A DNA stretch of 64,000 nucleotides from Miscanthus floridulus (Eukaryota; Streptophyta; Magnoliopsida; Poales; Poaceae): NCBI RefSeq assembly GCF_019320115.1, contig NC_089587.1, positions 100,156,166 to 100,220,165 of the forward strand. Reading direction: 5' to 3'. The notes below the pieces were generated by a model that saw only the letters and a program-made list of their open reading frames with translations, searched no databases and had not been told where the DNA came from. Position 1 is the stretch's first letter, and each line of letters opens with the position of its first letter. This document shows positions 1-12,171 of the stretch, in pieces. Position numbers and translations under genes: made by a program.

Positions 1-370
1 GGATGGAGCCGTCACGCACAGCTGCATCCGGAACCTCTGTAAATAACAACAGTTCAAGCTATACAATAGAATAAAGAAATGTAGGGAGATCTAACTTCCC
101 AAGAGATGACAGAACCTATGAGCAAATGCCACATCACTGCGTTTGGAAAAGAAACGAGAATATTGCTTTATTGCTACAAATCTTTCGCTTCTTATTGTGT
201 GACTCAGCTCGATACTGATACACTGTTTGGATGATCTACTACTACTAATATACTCGATAACAACTCGGTGATTGCTGAATGTGATACACAGATAAAACTT
301 TGGGTGCCTATACCACATTATACAAGGGGTCAATCTCCAAAGAGAAGGAAAAAAAGGCCTTCCCTTCTAG
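1..370. other. Downstream flank of the ABCF1 gene
   Basis: This stretch lies just past the TAA stop of the minus-strand ABCF1 gene. It is AT-rich and has no credible ORF. It probably holds the 3' UTR and polyadenylation region. I see no second gene. Confidence 0.5.
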
Positions 371-3341
371 TTAATCAGATAAACCAGCCTTGCTCCTCAA
401 GTGTTCCTTGAAATCCATGATATCGCCTTCCCACCTAGTCACTGCCTGATTCTCACAAACCCAGATCTCATGAGCGACCTGGTTGATCAGCCTGAAGTCA
501 TGGCTCACCAGGACCAGACCGCCGTCCCACTCATTCAGCGCCTCCGCTAGGGAGTCAATGGTCTCGATATCAAGATGGTTCGTCGGCTCATCCAGCAGCA
601 GTAGCTGCGGCTGCCTATATGCCAGCCACGCAAAGATGACACGGCTCCTCTGCCCGTCCGACAGGTTCCTCATCGGCATCACCTGAGCCTTCCCTGACAG
701 CCCAAACTTACCGACTGCAGCTCTCATCCTCTCTTCTTCGTTTCCAGGGTATTCCTTCATCATGTATTGCAGGGCTGACATGTCCAGGTCCAGCTTCTCT
801 GCCAGATGCTGATGGAACTGTGCGATGCGCAGGTGATTGTGCCGCCTCACCATACCGTCCAATGGAACCAGCTCACCAGTCATGAGCTTCAGAAGAGTGC
901 TCTTCCCTGCCCCATTTGGACCAACCAGTGCAATCCTAGAGTCCAGATCAACACCAAAGTCAAGCTTCTTGTACAAGAGATTATCCGGTGTGTACCCAAA
1001 CGTGACCTCGACAAACTGAAGCACTGGTGGTGGAAGCTTGCCAACGTTTGTGAAGCGGAAGACCAGTATTTTGTCCCTAACAACCTTCTCGGTGAGCCCA
1101 CCACGCTCCATCTTTGCAAGAGTTTTCTCCTTGCTCTGAGCCTGACGTGCAAGCTTTGCTGACCCATGGCCAAACCGTGCAATGTACTCCTTCATTGATG
1201 CAATCTGCTCCTGCTCCCACTTGAACTGCTTCATCTGATTCTCTTCAAGCTCGGAGCGGGTCTGAACATACTGGTCATAATTCCCAGTATATAACTTGAG
1301 CTTCTTGTTCTGCATATGGATGATGTTAGTGCACACACCATTCAGAAAGTCCTGGGAGTGCGATATGACAAAAGTATACGGTCAAATTTCTTTAGCGTCT
1401 CTTCCAACCAGACACAAGCCTCAAGATCTGCAAATTAACATAAAAGAAATTAGTCCAGCGGAGCAACAGGTTCACTAAAACAGGGCCTTGAGAAATCTTT
1501 TTGCAGGTCCTTGGGACTTCAATAACAAGTTTTTGATTGTTCTACAGACTACAGGTATAACATATGAATGCCATTAGGAAACAAAATTGGTGGGCTGAAG
1601 TCATTTATACCAACAGGATATGCAGCACTGGCATCACGTTGTGTGATACATTAGAAAAAAGGGTACAGCAATTGACATGATATCGAACAGGCTTATCTTT
1701 GGATGAACTCAGCTACTTACATTAGAAACCAAGTTGTTTATCAGTGACATCCATATACACATGAGTATAATAATACATAGAAGATGCAGATCGTTGTGCA
1801 CATGAATATTTGTAGTATTTAGTAGGTTTCTAGTTCACAAAAGCTACCAGAAAAATCCACATAGATCTTGGTTTTCTACTTCAGCAGTTATCATCCATTT
1901 TAGAATTTAAGAGTCTTACCTAGATGGTTCGTGGGCTCATCAAGCAAAAGGATTGTTGGATTCATGAACAGTGCTCTAGCCAAAGCAATCCTCATTCGCC
2001 AACCACCAGAAAAATCTCGAGTTTTCTTTGCTTGCATTTGCTTGTTAAAACCTAAGCCAAATAATATCTCAGCAGCACGCTTTTCAGCAGTTGATGCATC
2101 AATCGCTTCTAAACGCTCATATACACGATCCAAAGCATCACCACCACCATCATCCTAAAAATGTGAGCAATCATAATACATGTTACTAGGTTAGGACATT
2201 CTCCAGCATCATCAAGTTATAATTTGCAAGAGCAGCACAGCAGAATATATACAAGACTAGAGAAAGGTGTAAGACAACAAATGTGAGGAAGTTCAAGAGG
2301 TGACCTGTGCAGCCAAAATCTCCGCCTCCTTTTCCAACTTCACTCTTTCTTCGTCACAACTAACAACAGCTTGTAGCGCAGACATGTCTGAAGCCTCGAT
2401 CTCATGGGTGAGATGGTATATGTCCATGTGTTCAGGTATAGGGAGCTCCCTGCAGCCTATCGCTGTGAGCAGAGTAGATTTTCCACAGCCATTTAGGCCG
2501 AGCAAACCATAACGCCTGAGACCAATTAAAACCGTCAATGACGTGCTCGGGCAGCGCACTTGGTCGTAACCCGTAACGGAATGGCTATAAGTGATGGCAT
2601 TATATGTCTAGTTGTCTACCTCCCATAGTTGAGCTCCAACTCAGAATCTACAATAAGGTCGTGGCCATGAAACGTTAATGAAAGAGACTCTATCTGCAAC
2701 ATGCAAAAGATCATATTAGGTGTCACTAGGTGGTCAGTAAGAAATGAACTACTAAAAAAGCATGGGTTGAGGGATACTGTTATTTGTGGCAGCGAAACCT
2801 GGAACCTGTATTTCGTTGCACACTGAGCCATTTTATAGTGGGGATAAAGAATTAATCCGATGATCCAACTTCATGTGGAACATCAGAGAGATAGGGCGAA
2901 AGGAAGGTTTGACAACACAGAAGACGTCAGTATTTACAAATTCGGCTGCCTAGGCACCGCCCAGACACCTGGCTAGCTGTGAGTTATTTTTTACAATACT
3001 GAAAACCCAGAGAAAATAGTTCACCAGCCTACTTTTTGCCAAAATGAATTATGAAGTTGCAATTCGCTCCCTGCAGAAGGGGGGGAAAAACTCCCCTATC
3101 ATAACAAAATGGATGGATCGGGCAGAACAGGGATGCTCACGTGGATATCTCTGGAGAGCGGGTGGGAGGCGAGGACGCCGGTGCAGGTGCGATCGGAGAG
3201 CTTGAGCGCGGCGACGGCATCGACGGCCTTAGCGGCGGCAGAGGAGGAAGATGAGGAAGGGGCCGGGACCTTGGCTCCCCTCTTGGCTGCGGCGGCCGCC
3301 TTCTTCTGCGCGGCCTTCTTCTTGCTGGCGTCCGACACCAT
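371..3341 (-). CDS. ABCF1: ABC transporter F family protein, ABCF1 (GCN20-type), with one frameshift
   Basis: Five exons on the minus strand: 3341-3141, 2693-2620, 2515-2305, 2154-1920 and 1427-371, all with GT-AG introns and consistent phases. The start [20 protein letters not shown] and the stop after KAGLSD match plant ABCF1 at both ends. The product has two ATPase domains and no membrane segment. Domain 1 has Walker [10 protein letters not shown] (about residues 98-106), signature FSGGWRMR and Walker [11 protein letters not shown]. Domain 2 has [17 protein letters not shown] and [14 protein letters not shown] proteins are soluble and act with ribosomes and the Gcn2 stress pathway (family knowledge). 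The coding total is 1778 nt, one short of 593 codons. The lost base falls in the A run at 1370-1373, where the reading frame from the 1427 splice site stops matching the frame of the conserved C-terminus. Whether this is a real lesion or an assembly error cannot be told here. Confidence 0.93.
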
Positions 3342-3690
3342 GGTGAGGAGGATGGGGAGGGTGAGGCGGCAGCGGCCTGATGAAGAAGCGGGGAGAAGAA
3401 TCGGGAAGGTCGGAGAGGGACGACAGCGCGGCACACCTCCACCAGACCAGGATTGTGGGAATGTGAAGCAGACGGCAGGCGAAGATGGGGAACCTCAACT
3501 CTACTCGTGATGTCCTCCTGACACTTGTCAGTGTCCTTTCTACTTGGGCTACTGGGCTTCTCCTCTCCGACGGGCCGATACGGGCCTTTTGCCTCTCGCA
3601 GAGGCATGTAATGCAAGCCTTTCCGTCTTGGGCTATCCATATTCCATAAACTCCACAATGCAAGACCACAACGCCACTCAACCACATTTA
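3342..3690 (-). promoter_or_regulatory. GC-rich leader and promoter-side region of ABCF1
   Basis: The sequence immediately upstream of the ABCF1 ATG is GC-rich, in contrast to the AT-rich DNA beyond about 3690. That is typical of a grass 5' UTR and core promoter. The ORFs here that run into the ABCF1 exon in other frames look like composition artefacts. No clear TATA box was found, so the transcription start is not placed. Confidence 0.4.
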
Positions 3691-4127
3691 ACGTTTATTT
3701 TTTATATAATAAAGAAAAAGGAGGCAATGTGTGTGGTATATATACGATAGTACAGTGCTTTTACAGGCTAGCCTGAAAAAGGAGAATCTGTGCTGCGACT
3801 GCTTAATGCTGCCTTAGCTTGTCAACTACGCCAGAAAAGGTAGCATTAATTCTGAGATCCGCAACGTCTCCATCATTTAAGGGTTTGTTTGGAACTTGTA
3901 TCTACCTTAATTCATATGTATTAGAGTGAATTGAAATAAAATAACTTTTAAGCTAATCCACTTCAATGCATATGAATTGAGATTAATACGAGTACCCCAA
4001 CAAGGACTAAGAGTATATGGCGCAAAAGCACAATGCACATCCATACTTGCATTGCTTCGACTAGAAATATAACTCTATTAAGCATATGTTTAGTCTATTA
4101 TTTACTAATATAGTTAGCTAGCTAATA

Positions 4128-4275
4128 CTCCCTCTGTCCTAAATTATAGGTCATTTCGGCTTTTCTAGGTACATAGTTTGCTATTGCTATGCACCTAAAT
4201 ATAGGATGTCTAGAAATATAATAAAAGTTGTGTATCTAAAAAGATAAAACAACCTATAAATTAGAACGAATGGAG
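4128..4275. mobile_element. Stowaway-type MITE
   Basis: The 148-bp element starts CTCCCTCTGTCC and ends GAACGAATGGAG, an inverted match. It is flanked by TA on both sides (4126-4127 and 4276-4277). TIR and TA duplication are those of Tc1/mariner-derived Stowaway MITEs. Confidence 0.85.
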
Positions 4276-4739
4276 TAGCTATTAACTATTAGCTAGCTAA
4301 ATATGTTTGTATTATGTGGTTGGCACCCGTCATCGACCCCAAACTTATTAGAACTAATAGTCAGTACGTAGCCCCTTAGCTAATATAATGGAAGTGCACG
4401 AAATTATTGAATGCTTATATAAAAGCGAAGCATGGAGGGTGTAATATAGTTACTAGTTAAGTAGCCCTCAAGATAGACTAATTAAAGGGGAATCTATCGA
4501 ATCGATAAATCAAAAGTGATTACTGATGGTACATGAAAAGTGCAGTGCACTTTATATTGTTAATTGATTGATGGACGCACGAGAAAGACAAAGCAGGCAG
4601 CTAGCTTAACGAAGTAAAGCGTACAACTAACAACTAATAAAATGTAGGCGCAGGAAAGAAGAACAATCAGGGGACGGATCGGAAGCGGGTGAGCCGGCTC
4701 ACATGCAGCCCAGGGCCAATGCCAGCCGTGAATAAAAAG

Positions 4740-5012
4740 TACCCCCTCCTTCTTTGCAATAAGATACTAGGGACTTTTAGTTTTAGTTCAAATTATATTA
4801 AGTTTGACTATTTATTGAAAAAAAAACAATAATATTTGTCATAACAAATTAGCATCATTCGGTATATTATGAAATATATTTCTATATGTAATTTACCTCT
4901 TTGTTATATATGGTAGATGCCAATACTATTCTTTACATACTTTTGATCAATTTAACACCATTTGACTTTTAGAACAAATTAAACTTTTTTTATATTTTAG
5001 GGTAGAGGGAGC
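4740..5012. mobile_element. Probable Stowaway-like MITE, degraded
   Basis: The left end ACCCCCTCCTTCTT and the right end GGTAGAGGGAGC are a weak inverted pair around an AT-rich interior with TTTGACT/AGTTTGAC motifs common in grass Stowaway elements. The right-hand TA duplication is not clear, so the borders are approximate. Confidence 0.45.
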
Positions 5013-6065
5013 AAGTGAACACGACCTTACGAGTCAGTCGCTTCTGTGCATTGCGTTGCATTGTCGGGCACGCATCATGCACAATGCTTGTAATTAATAT
5101 ATGCTACTAGTGACGTGCGACACTGCTAGTGGGTGATAATATATGTAAATACTACCCAGTGAGAGTGGGCTCTTAGTGCTCGTCGTCTCATCAATCAGGC
5201 CTTAACTAGTTTATTTATTTGTACTACATACTGCACTAAACAATCATGTGTGAGTACGTAAGATCGATATGGAATAATATACACATGGCAGATGGAAGGG
5301 ATCAGGAGGTGCCTTCTTCGTCGTCAGATCATCAGTTTATATTAACAAACAAAGGCAGTTTCAGTTAGTGCTAACTGCTATGAATGACAAGACAAACCAG
5401 AAGCATATACATGAAACCGCATGCTAGGACGTGGAAGAACCGTGCATGTATCAGCTCAAAATAAGCAATATAAGCAAGCGGCGGCGTGCATTATATATAT
5501 AAGTACTGAATTAATTGGCACTATAATATTAATCGGCATTATAACAAAACACTGTTGTCCCGTGATTCATGGACGGACCTCACCTGCTGAAGAAGATAGA
5601 TTGATTCCTTGAGACTATATATTTCTTGATTGATTTCTTCTATTGTAAAGCCGGCCGGCCACGCACTTTTGACTTACCAGAGAGTCAACATGTACCGACG
5701 TCAAGATAGATATGTTTTATTTCAGTTATAGATCTTTTTTAGTAAAATAAACATTTCACGGTACATGAAAACCGCATGATAGTGCTGCGGCCGTTGCAGA
5801 CCATCACTTTTGAGAAACTAGAGAAAGACTGCAAATAAAACCTATGGCTGAGAAGTCAGTAACAGCGTGCTAACAAAGCCCAGAATTAGCAATGGAAGAT
5901 GTGAGTAACTTAGATGAAAACTAAAAGATGATCTATTACCATGCATATGTAGATAATTTGGATACAAATTTTGGGTTTTATTAACTCTAGAGAGATTGTC
6001 TTTCATAATGGAATCTGTTGGTAATTTAGGAGCAGATATAGGAGGTTACTTAATGCTTTATAATA
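5013..6065. other. Intergenic DNA without recognised features
   Basis: AT-rich host DNA with short ORFs only. No homology to a gene or clear terminal repeat could be read from it. Confidence 0.4.
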
Positions 6066-6081
6066 GTAGAGGTGGGTAATT

Positions 6082-6215
6082 TTTTTTTTTACCGAAGTCA
6101 GCAGGGGAAACCCCATTATTTCAGGTCAGTTTAAATTCGCTTCCACGGGGAGTCGAACTCAAACCTGCTGGATACTACTCAGGTGCTCTAATCACTAAGT
6201 TAGAGGCCCTTTGGC
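6082..6215 (-). mobile_element. tRNA-derived SINE with 16-bp target duplication
   Basis: Read on the minus strand the element starts at 6215 and carries a tRNA-like A box (around 6189-6203, TTAGTGATTAGAGC) and B box (around 6149-6165, with GAGTTCGACTCC). It ends in a run of A (T on the plus strand from 6081). It is flanked by near-identical direct repeats GTAGAGGTGGGTAATT (6066-6081) and GTAGAGGTGGATAATT (6216-6231), one mismatch in 16. Pol III promoter, A-tail and long target duplication together define a SINE. It is not a functional tRNA gene, since no cloverleaf completes. Confidence 0.88.
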
Positions 6216-6574
6216 GTAGAGGTGGATAATTGTTAGAGGAAGAGGATAGATTGAACAATTATAAGAGTCCCTTAAATAATGGCATTAGTGTTTCTGATTT
6301 TATGATGATTTTCTAACTTTTTTTTCAAACACAGCTTTTGAGGATTAACACGGAGACTACTTTAGGATCTGCAATTAGTAATAGAGTAAGATAATACATT
6401 CGAGTGTCTTGCAAATGGCTTTAAGCCTTCCTGCCAGCTCCATCCAGCTGCAGAAAGAGCATGCCACATCATATTGCATGCTGCTACAGGACAGGATGAC
6501 AAACTAAAGGAGGATACAGATCGAGTTAATATGATTAATTATGTAACTGAGATATCGTCGATGATGGTCATCAC

Positions 6575-6596
6575 TTTTTTTTTTTTTTTTTTTTTT
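6575..6596. repeat. Poly(T) tract, 22 nt
   Basis: An uninterrupted run of T. It could be the A-tail of a retroposed sequence on the minus strand, but no flanking duplication or body was recognised. Confidence 0.6.
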
Positions 6597-7401
6597 GTAA
6601 GGCTCGTTGCATGATTGATCATCGTACAAGCAAGGTAAGCTAAGCAACCACTGAACATCTTTGGATCGATCGTTTCCTAATAAAGCATCGTACCGGGACG
6701 ATCTCATCTACCGGCGCCTAATAACTATAATTATGCTCGATCATGCTTTAATTTACACATCTGACAGAAACGAAAAGCAAATTAAAGCTAGAAATGATAT
6801 AGATGCTTTCACGATGAAAAAGGTACATGTATTGTTTGATTGATTAAAAGAAGCTGCAAATCCTTCTTCTGGAATGTACACCCTTTGTCCTGGAATTTAA
6901 GGAATCTAAAATTATCTTAAATCAAACTATACAAATTTTAACCAAATTATAGATAAGGGTATTAATTGTCATGTTCGTTTGGATGATAAGTCATGGTTGA
7001 AAGTATTGTTGGCTGATTTGTTGTGAGAGAAAAATATTGTTCGTTGACTGAAAAGTACGGCTTATAAGCCAAGCGGACAGGGCAAATATCTATCACATCA
7101 AAGACATAAATTATGATGGTAATTTGATGTCGTAAATATTATTCTTATTTTCTACAATTTTAGTCAAAATTAATATAGTTTGACTTAGCACGAACATAAA
7201 TCCTTATACTATCATGCTATTAGAAATAGCATGGACCCATATCTCTTTTTAAAGAGGTCTGAAGCTGAGGTTTTGTTTTCCCTTTATCTAAAACTGAAAT
7301 AGCATAGACACCGTTGTTCTCTTTTTGTACCTGAATAAATAGTAGCAAGTTTAGGACAAATTAGTATGATAGAGAAAAGATCATACTCCTTTCATTAATT
7401 A

Positions 7402-7517
7402 GCCTGTTCGTTTGTTGGTTTTAGCCAGGGCTTATCAGTCAGCCAACAGTGTTTTCCTTTCACAACAAACCAGCATCAGCCGGACTTATCAGCCCAGAAA
7501 CCAACCAGCGAACAGGC
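7402..7517. mobile_element. Small foldback MITE with GCCTGTTCGTTTG ends
   Basis: The left end GCCTGTTCGTTTGTTGG pairs with the right end CCAACCAGCGAACAGGC. Related foldback elements lie at 41671-41793, 50755-50896 and 55722-55848, with a decayed relative near 6975-7085. The ends resemble small hAT-type MITEs of grasses, but the 8-bp target duplication is not obvious here. Confidence 0.65.
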
Positions 7518-7583
7518 CGAATAATTAAAGTAGTTGCACACTGATCACTGATTATTTCAAAAGCACACTAATTATGGCATTTA

Positions 7584-7828
7584 GGGCGCGTTTAGTTCCG
7601 GAAATTTTTTGCTTTTGGCTACTGTAGCACTTTCGTTTTTATTTGGCAAAAATTGTCCAATTATGGACTATTTAGGCTTAAAAGATTCGTCTCACGATTT
7701 CTCGGCTAACTGTGTAATTAGTTTTTTTTTTTCCGTCTACATTTAGTACTCCATGCATGTGCCGCAAAATTTGATGTGACAGGGAATCTTGAAAATTTTT
7801 GAGTTTTGGCTTGGAACTAAACGGGGCC
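7584..7828. mobile_element. Tourist-like MITE (GGCC..GTTTAG family), intact
   Basis: This 245-bp element has ends GGGCGCGTTTAGTTCC and GGAACTAAACGGGGCC and is flanked by TTA on both sides (7581-7583, 7829-7831). The interior has the family core TTCGTCTC, TAATTAG and CATGCATG. The 3-bp TTA duplication points to PIF/Harbinger. The same family recurs at least ten times in this window. Confidence 0.88.
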
Positions 7829-8626
7829 TTAGTACACACATCTAACTAAAGAAACTTACAATACTGGATTTAGAGATGGGAGGGGTGCAGTAAATGCGAG
7901 GAGACTTTGGAAAAATAAATGGACCGGTAGACATTTAACCTCTTAGAGATTGATTTATTTGTGACAAATGGTTTTGCCAATTTGTTTGGAGACTGGACTA
8001 TTAATTTTTATATTATTTATTTAAATTTTGCATTTATTTATTGTGTCTTGCAGAAATTATTTATTTTTATCTTTCTTTCCAACCTGTATGAAAATTAAAT
8101 CGCTAGTTTTCTTGAATTTATTATCCCAAATTTAATATTTGTTAACTGTATTAGGCATGAATTTTTTTGGTCGTAAAAATTGAATGGCCTAGGGTTTTTT
8201 CAGTTCATATGGTGATTATAACTGTATCAGACATGGACAAGTTTTATCTGAGGCGTTAGATCATCATAAATCCAACATTGTAGCTTCTTTTTTCTAAACA
8301 GCCACGTACTAGTAATTTCTAAGCCAACTTGACGAACGTTGTGTCCTCTTTCGAAGCCATTAATGAGGCAACACAATAACATTCATCATATAAAAGCAAT
8401 TATATACTCAACAACAGTGAGTACCACTGACACACTCTCTCTCTCTGGGACACGCGATGATTAATTAAGTATGAATGAGAAGGAGAGCAGGTAATTCGTT
8501 AGGGACTACTCCTGTATACCTGCACGCTCGCTTTCTGGTACAATATTATGGCAGCTAAGTGGCTTATGCTTTAGGCTGATCTTCTATGAGAGGGAAAAAA
8601 TACTGTTCATTTGCTGAAAAGTATTA

Positions 8627-8842
8627 GGGCTTGTTTAGATTGTAAATTTTTACGATCTAGACACTGTAGCACATTTTGTTTGTATTTGACAAACTTTGTC
8701 TGATCATGGACTAATTAGGCTCAAAAGATTCGTCTCGTGATTTACAACCAAACTGTATAATTAGTTATTTTTTTACCTACATTTAATACTTCATGCATGC
8801 GTCTAAAAATTGATGTGATGAAAAAAGAGCGAAAAAACTTAG
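8627..8842. mobile_element. Tourist-like MITE, right end decayed
   Basis: The left end GGGCTTGTTTAGATTG follows TTA, and the body carries the family core (ACTGTAGCAC, TTCGTCTCG, CATGCATGCG). The right terminal repeat is not recognisable. Confidence 0.7.
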
Positions 8843-9310
8843 AATTTAGTCAAAAACTGGTTCAGAACATGCCCGCCGCTATCTGTGCGTAGCAATTACA
8901 GTACTGGGTGGAGCGAGGTCGATGATGGGCGATGGCAGGACATGTCGTGTCGCGTACTTCCATGCATAGATATCTATTGTTTTTGTTTTTTGAAAAACAA
9001 TTTTAACTAAATATATATTAAAAATATTAATATTTATGATACATAATTAGTATCATTAAAAAGATCTTTAAATCTAGTTTTTAATGAATTTATTTAAAAA
9101 TATAAATATTATATATATTTTTTATAAATCAAGCTAAACTTATGACATATACCAACAGTGACAGTTATTTAGCGACGGAGGAAGTAGCCACACAGAGTCG
9201 CTGTACCTGCGGCGACAATCAACCTTTTAGTTGATAAATGATGGATGGATGCTGCTAGCTTGGAGTCCTCGCTACGTCCGCTTGAACTATTTTTTAGCTA
9301 ATGAATAGTA

Positions 9311-9587
9311 TTTTCCTCCTGTAATATATTTTTTTCGGTTTTCTAAAACAAGTTGTTTTGGACATCGACGTGGTCTTTAAGAAATGACTTTGACTGCAAC
9401 TTTTTACTATAAAATATTTATAAAATATAGTCAATATATACTTTTATGAAACTACATTAGGAGATGAATCTACTTACATCACTTTCATATTTTCAAACTC
9501 AACCCCAAAAAAGTTATTTATAGTCAAAGTTTAAATGTTTGACTTAAGACAACCTCAAAACGACTTGCTTTAGAGAATCGGAGGAAG
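9311..9587. mobile_element. Stowaway-type MITE, member 1 of an inverted pair
   Basis: The right end GGAGGAAG is followed by TA (9588-9589), and the left end lies next to TA at 9309-9310. The interior matches, in reverse orientation, the element at 10242-10500, including the TAAGTCAAA and GTAAGTAGAT blocks. Confidence 0.7.
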
Positions 9588-10241
9588 TATTAGTATAAGC
9601 TAAATTTCAACACAAACGTTTAACCCATGGATCATGGGCTCATGGCGCCGTCAGATGAGTAGGAAGTTAGGTACGGTACGGGCTAACGGGCAGATAAGAA
9701 AACGATGTTTTGCTCAAATTTCCAGCACTTATTTACGGCTAATTGCAGGTGCATGGTTCGCTTGCTGTACAAACAACCCGACTACTCAAGACGTAAGTGG
9801 GTACAGCGTACTGTACGGTCGGACCGATTATTACTGCTATTTTGCTAGCTTAGGGGTACACGTTGTATTGGTTGCTTTGGGCAGCGCTACAATAACACCT
9901 AATATTTGGTATCTTCTCATTTAACCTTTAGAGTTCAATACATATTTGGTATCTTCTCTAACAACAGGACTAAAAAAAGAATCTTTTCTACAAATGGATT
10001 TACAAAAGATATGATGCTCATATTTGGGTTGTGTCTATCAAGTAACCCAAAATGAGTCTCTCGTATAGATAGTCTGTTGGAGGCTGATTTTGGGTCTCTG
10101 TTACCCATTTTAGGTTTTTGTGTCTATATGGGTCTCTTGTTGGAGACAGTCATACATTTCGTCCCGGCTCCATCCCACCCAGCATCTGGGGTGTATTGCA
10201 GGCTAGGACACGCCGCACACGCGGCAATTTCTTCCTGTATA

Positions 10242-10500
10242 CTTCCTCCGGTTTTCTAAAGAATATCGTTTTGAGGTTGTCTTAAGTCAAATATTTTAAA
10301 CTTTAACTACAAATAAATTCTTTTGAATTGAGTTTGAAAATATAAAAGTGATGTAAGTAGATTCATCTCAAAACGTAGTTTCATAAAAGTATATATTAAC
10401 TATATTTTATAAACATTGTATAGTAAAAAGTAACGGTCAAAATTGTTTTTTAAGACCGTATTGCTGTCCAAAACGACATTCTTTAGGAAATCAGAGGGAC
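10242..10500. mobile_element. Stowaway-type MITE, member 2 of an inverted pair
   Basis: It starts CTTCCTCCGGTTTTC after TA (10240-10241) and ends AAATCAGAGGGAC before TA (10501-10502). It is the same family as 9311-9587 but in the opposite orientation, leaving about 650 bp between the two. Confidence 0.75.
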
Positions 10501-10502
10501 TA

Positions 10503-11540
10503 CTCCTATGGTACATATTGGGGGTACGGTGTTGTCGTAACTTATGCACGCAATGGAAAACACTGTTTGTACCATTTTCTCCCATAACAAATTAGCAGAA
10601 GTCAAAGTTATAAGAGAAAAACACTCTTCGTTCACTAAAAAAACACTACTAAAGTAGCGCTGCACAACATGCCATTTTACGTCTTTTTGCACCATCAGCA
10701 CGTGTATAACATGGGCAACACTGGCCCGGCAAGACGGTGCAACTGTTGTTGCCAGTATGAAACCATAGCATGTCTTTTTTTTTAACCTTTACCACCGACC
10801 ATATATGGTTGGACTCGGTCCCGCCCACTTTTGGTTGCAGGAATGTTCAGTTGAACTTATCTGGAACCGTATTTTTCTCTCGTAGCGGATCAGTATCAGC
10901 ATCAGCTCAGAAATCAATCGAAATCACTGGCGTCCACATTGACAAAAGACCAAGATGCTGCCTCTTTCCCCTTCCTCTGGGCTCCGCTGACTGCCGGCGT
11001 GCACGTATCTGTGTAAATAAAAATACAGTATGTACTCCGTGTGAATGCAACGACTCCAATGCAGGGGCACTGGGACAGGCGGTCCGGTTGTCCGCGGCTC
11101 CGCCGTCCGCGTGAGCATCGGAGCGCAAAGCTTTCCTCGCTGCAGCTCTGCAGCCTGCAGGTCAACCCGACCCGACCATGCGGCCTCGCTGCTGCAACAG
11201 CTGCGTGCTTTGCTTGTTCGGTTCAATGAACAATGGGAAAGAAAGGCAAGGGCCTGACTTTCGCGGCCGCACGCATGCACGACGATTGGATTGGCAGCGT
11301 TTTGGGCGCCGCGCGCTACATCTCGCTTCTCTTCATCGTCGTCACTCATCACTTCATCAGTCGGGTTCGGGCGCATCGGGGGCCTCGTGGTCGTGGCTTG
11401 GAGGAGAAGGATCTATCGCTCCAATAACCTCCGCGACTCCAACTAATCGTGTCATCGAGTGCCGACCCCGTCGGTGCCCTGCTCCTCCTTGTTTTCCGCC
11501 CTGTCTGTCGGAGATTCATCAGTCGAGACGTGCTCATGTT
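10503..11540. other. Intergenic DNA, GC-rich in 10900-11450, no gene recognised
   Basis: Part of this stretch is much more GC-rich than its surroundings and opens ORFs up to 150 codons in several frames on both strands. None shows a motif I know, and overlapping ORFs in all frames are what GC-rich non-coding DNA gives. It could be a decayed gene or a promoter region. Confidence 0.35.
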
Positions 11541-11776
11541 CAGATGTTCCCTCTCAAAATATCAAATTTTTTAAGATTTTTCGTCACATCGAATTTTTGG
11601 ACGCATGCATGAAGTATTAAATATAAATAAAAAATAAAACTAATTACACAGTTTAGACGAAATCCACGAGACAAATCTTTTAAGCCTAATTAGACTATGA
11701 TTAGACACTAATTGCCAAATAACAACGAAACTACTATGGTGTCATTTTGCCAAAAATTTTAGCATCTAAACCGGCC
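11541..11776. mobile_element. Tourist-like MITE, left end truncated
   Basis: The family core in reverse orientation is clear (TTTTTCGTCACATCGAA, GGACGCATGCATGAAG, TTTAAGCCTAATTAG). The right end is CATCTAAACCGGCCCC. The left GGCC..GTTTAG end is missing. Confidence 0.7.
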
Positions 11777-12089
11777 CCTAGTCAAAGGGTACAGCCCTAT
11801 CCTCTGGCGGAGTATATCCGTACAGTTACCTTGTACCACAAGATAAGATTAGACTCGTAACAAGCCACCAAGAATCCTAAATTTCAGATATTCCGGAACA
11901 CTATAGGATGAAAATGACGGATCCAGAAAAATGTATAGGCCGAACAGAGAGCTAGACCAGCAAAGCTTTCGTAGCTCAAACGTCTAGAGGAAACTCAAGG
12001 GGCTCCGTGGACACAACAGTGTGGGTGTGGGGACTCACCCGCCCCACTGCTGTAAACAAATACCATTCACTGCCAATTTCTAATCCTAA

Positions 12090-12171
12090 GCCTTGTTTAG
12101 ATTGTAAATTTTTGTAATCTGGATACTGTAGCACGTTTCGTTTGTATTTGACAAACTTTGTCCGATCATGT
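12090..12171. mobile_element. Tourist-like MITE, left half, split by the gypsy element
   Basis: It starts GCCTTGTTTAGATTG after TAA (12087-12089) and breaks off at ...GATCATGT, where the gypsy LTR begins. It continues at 27577 with CATGT and then the next family segment (AGGCTCAAAAGATTC). Confidence 0.9.

Noticed and set aside
3099..3687. Overlapping minus-strand ORFs of 152 and 182 codons over ABCF1 exon 1
   Set aside because: Frame shadows in GC-rich DNA. The exon frame with MVSDASKKK fits ABCF1 and splices in phase.
6140..6210. Possible tRNA gene from A- and B-box-like sequence
   Set aside because: The tRNA-like part leads into a non-tRNA body and A-tail with long flanking duplications, so it is a SINE.
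9634..9924. Plus-strand ORF of 96 codons
   Set aside because: No motif, no supporting splice or promoter signals, and it lies between MITEs.
10770..11612. Several overlapping ORFs of 60-150 codons on both strands
   Set aside because: ORFs open in most frames of a GC-rich patch; none resembles a known protein.
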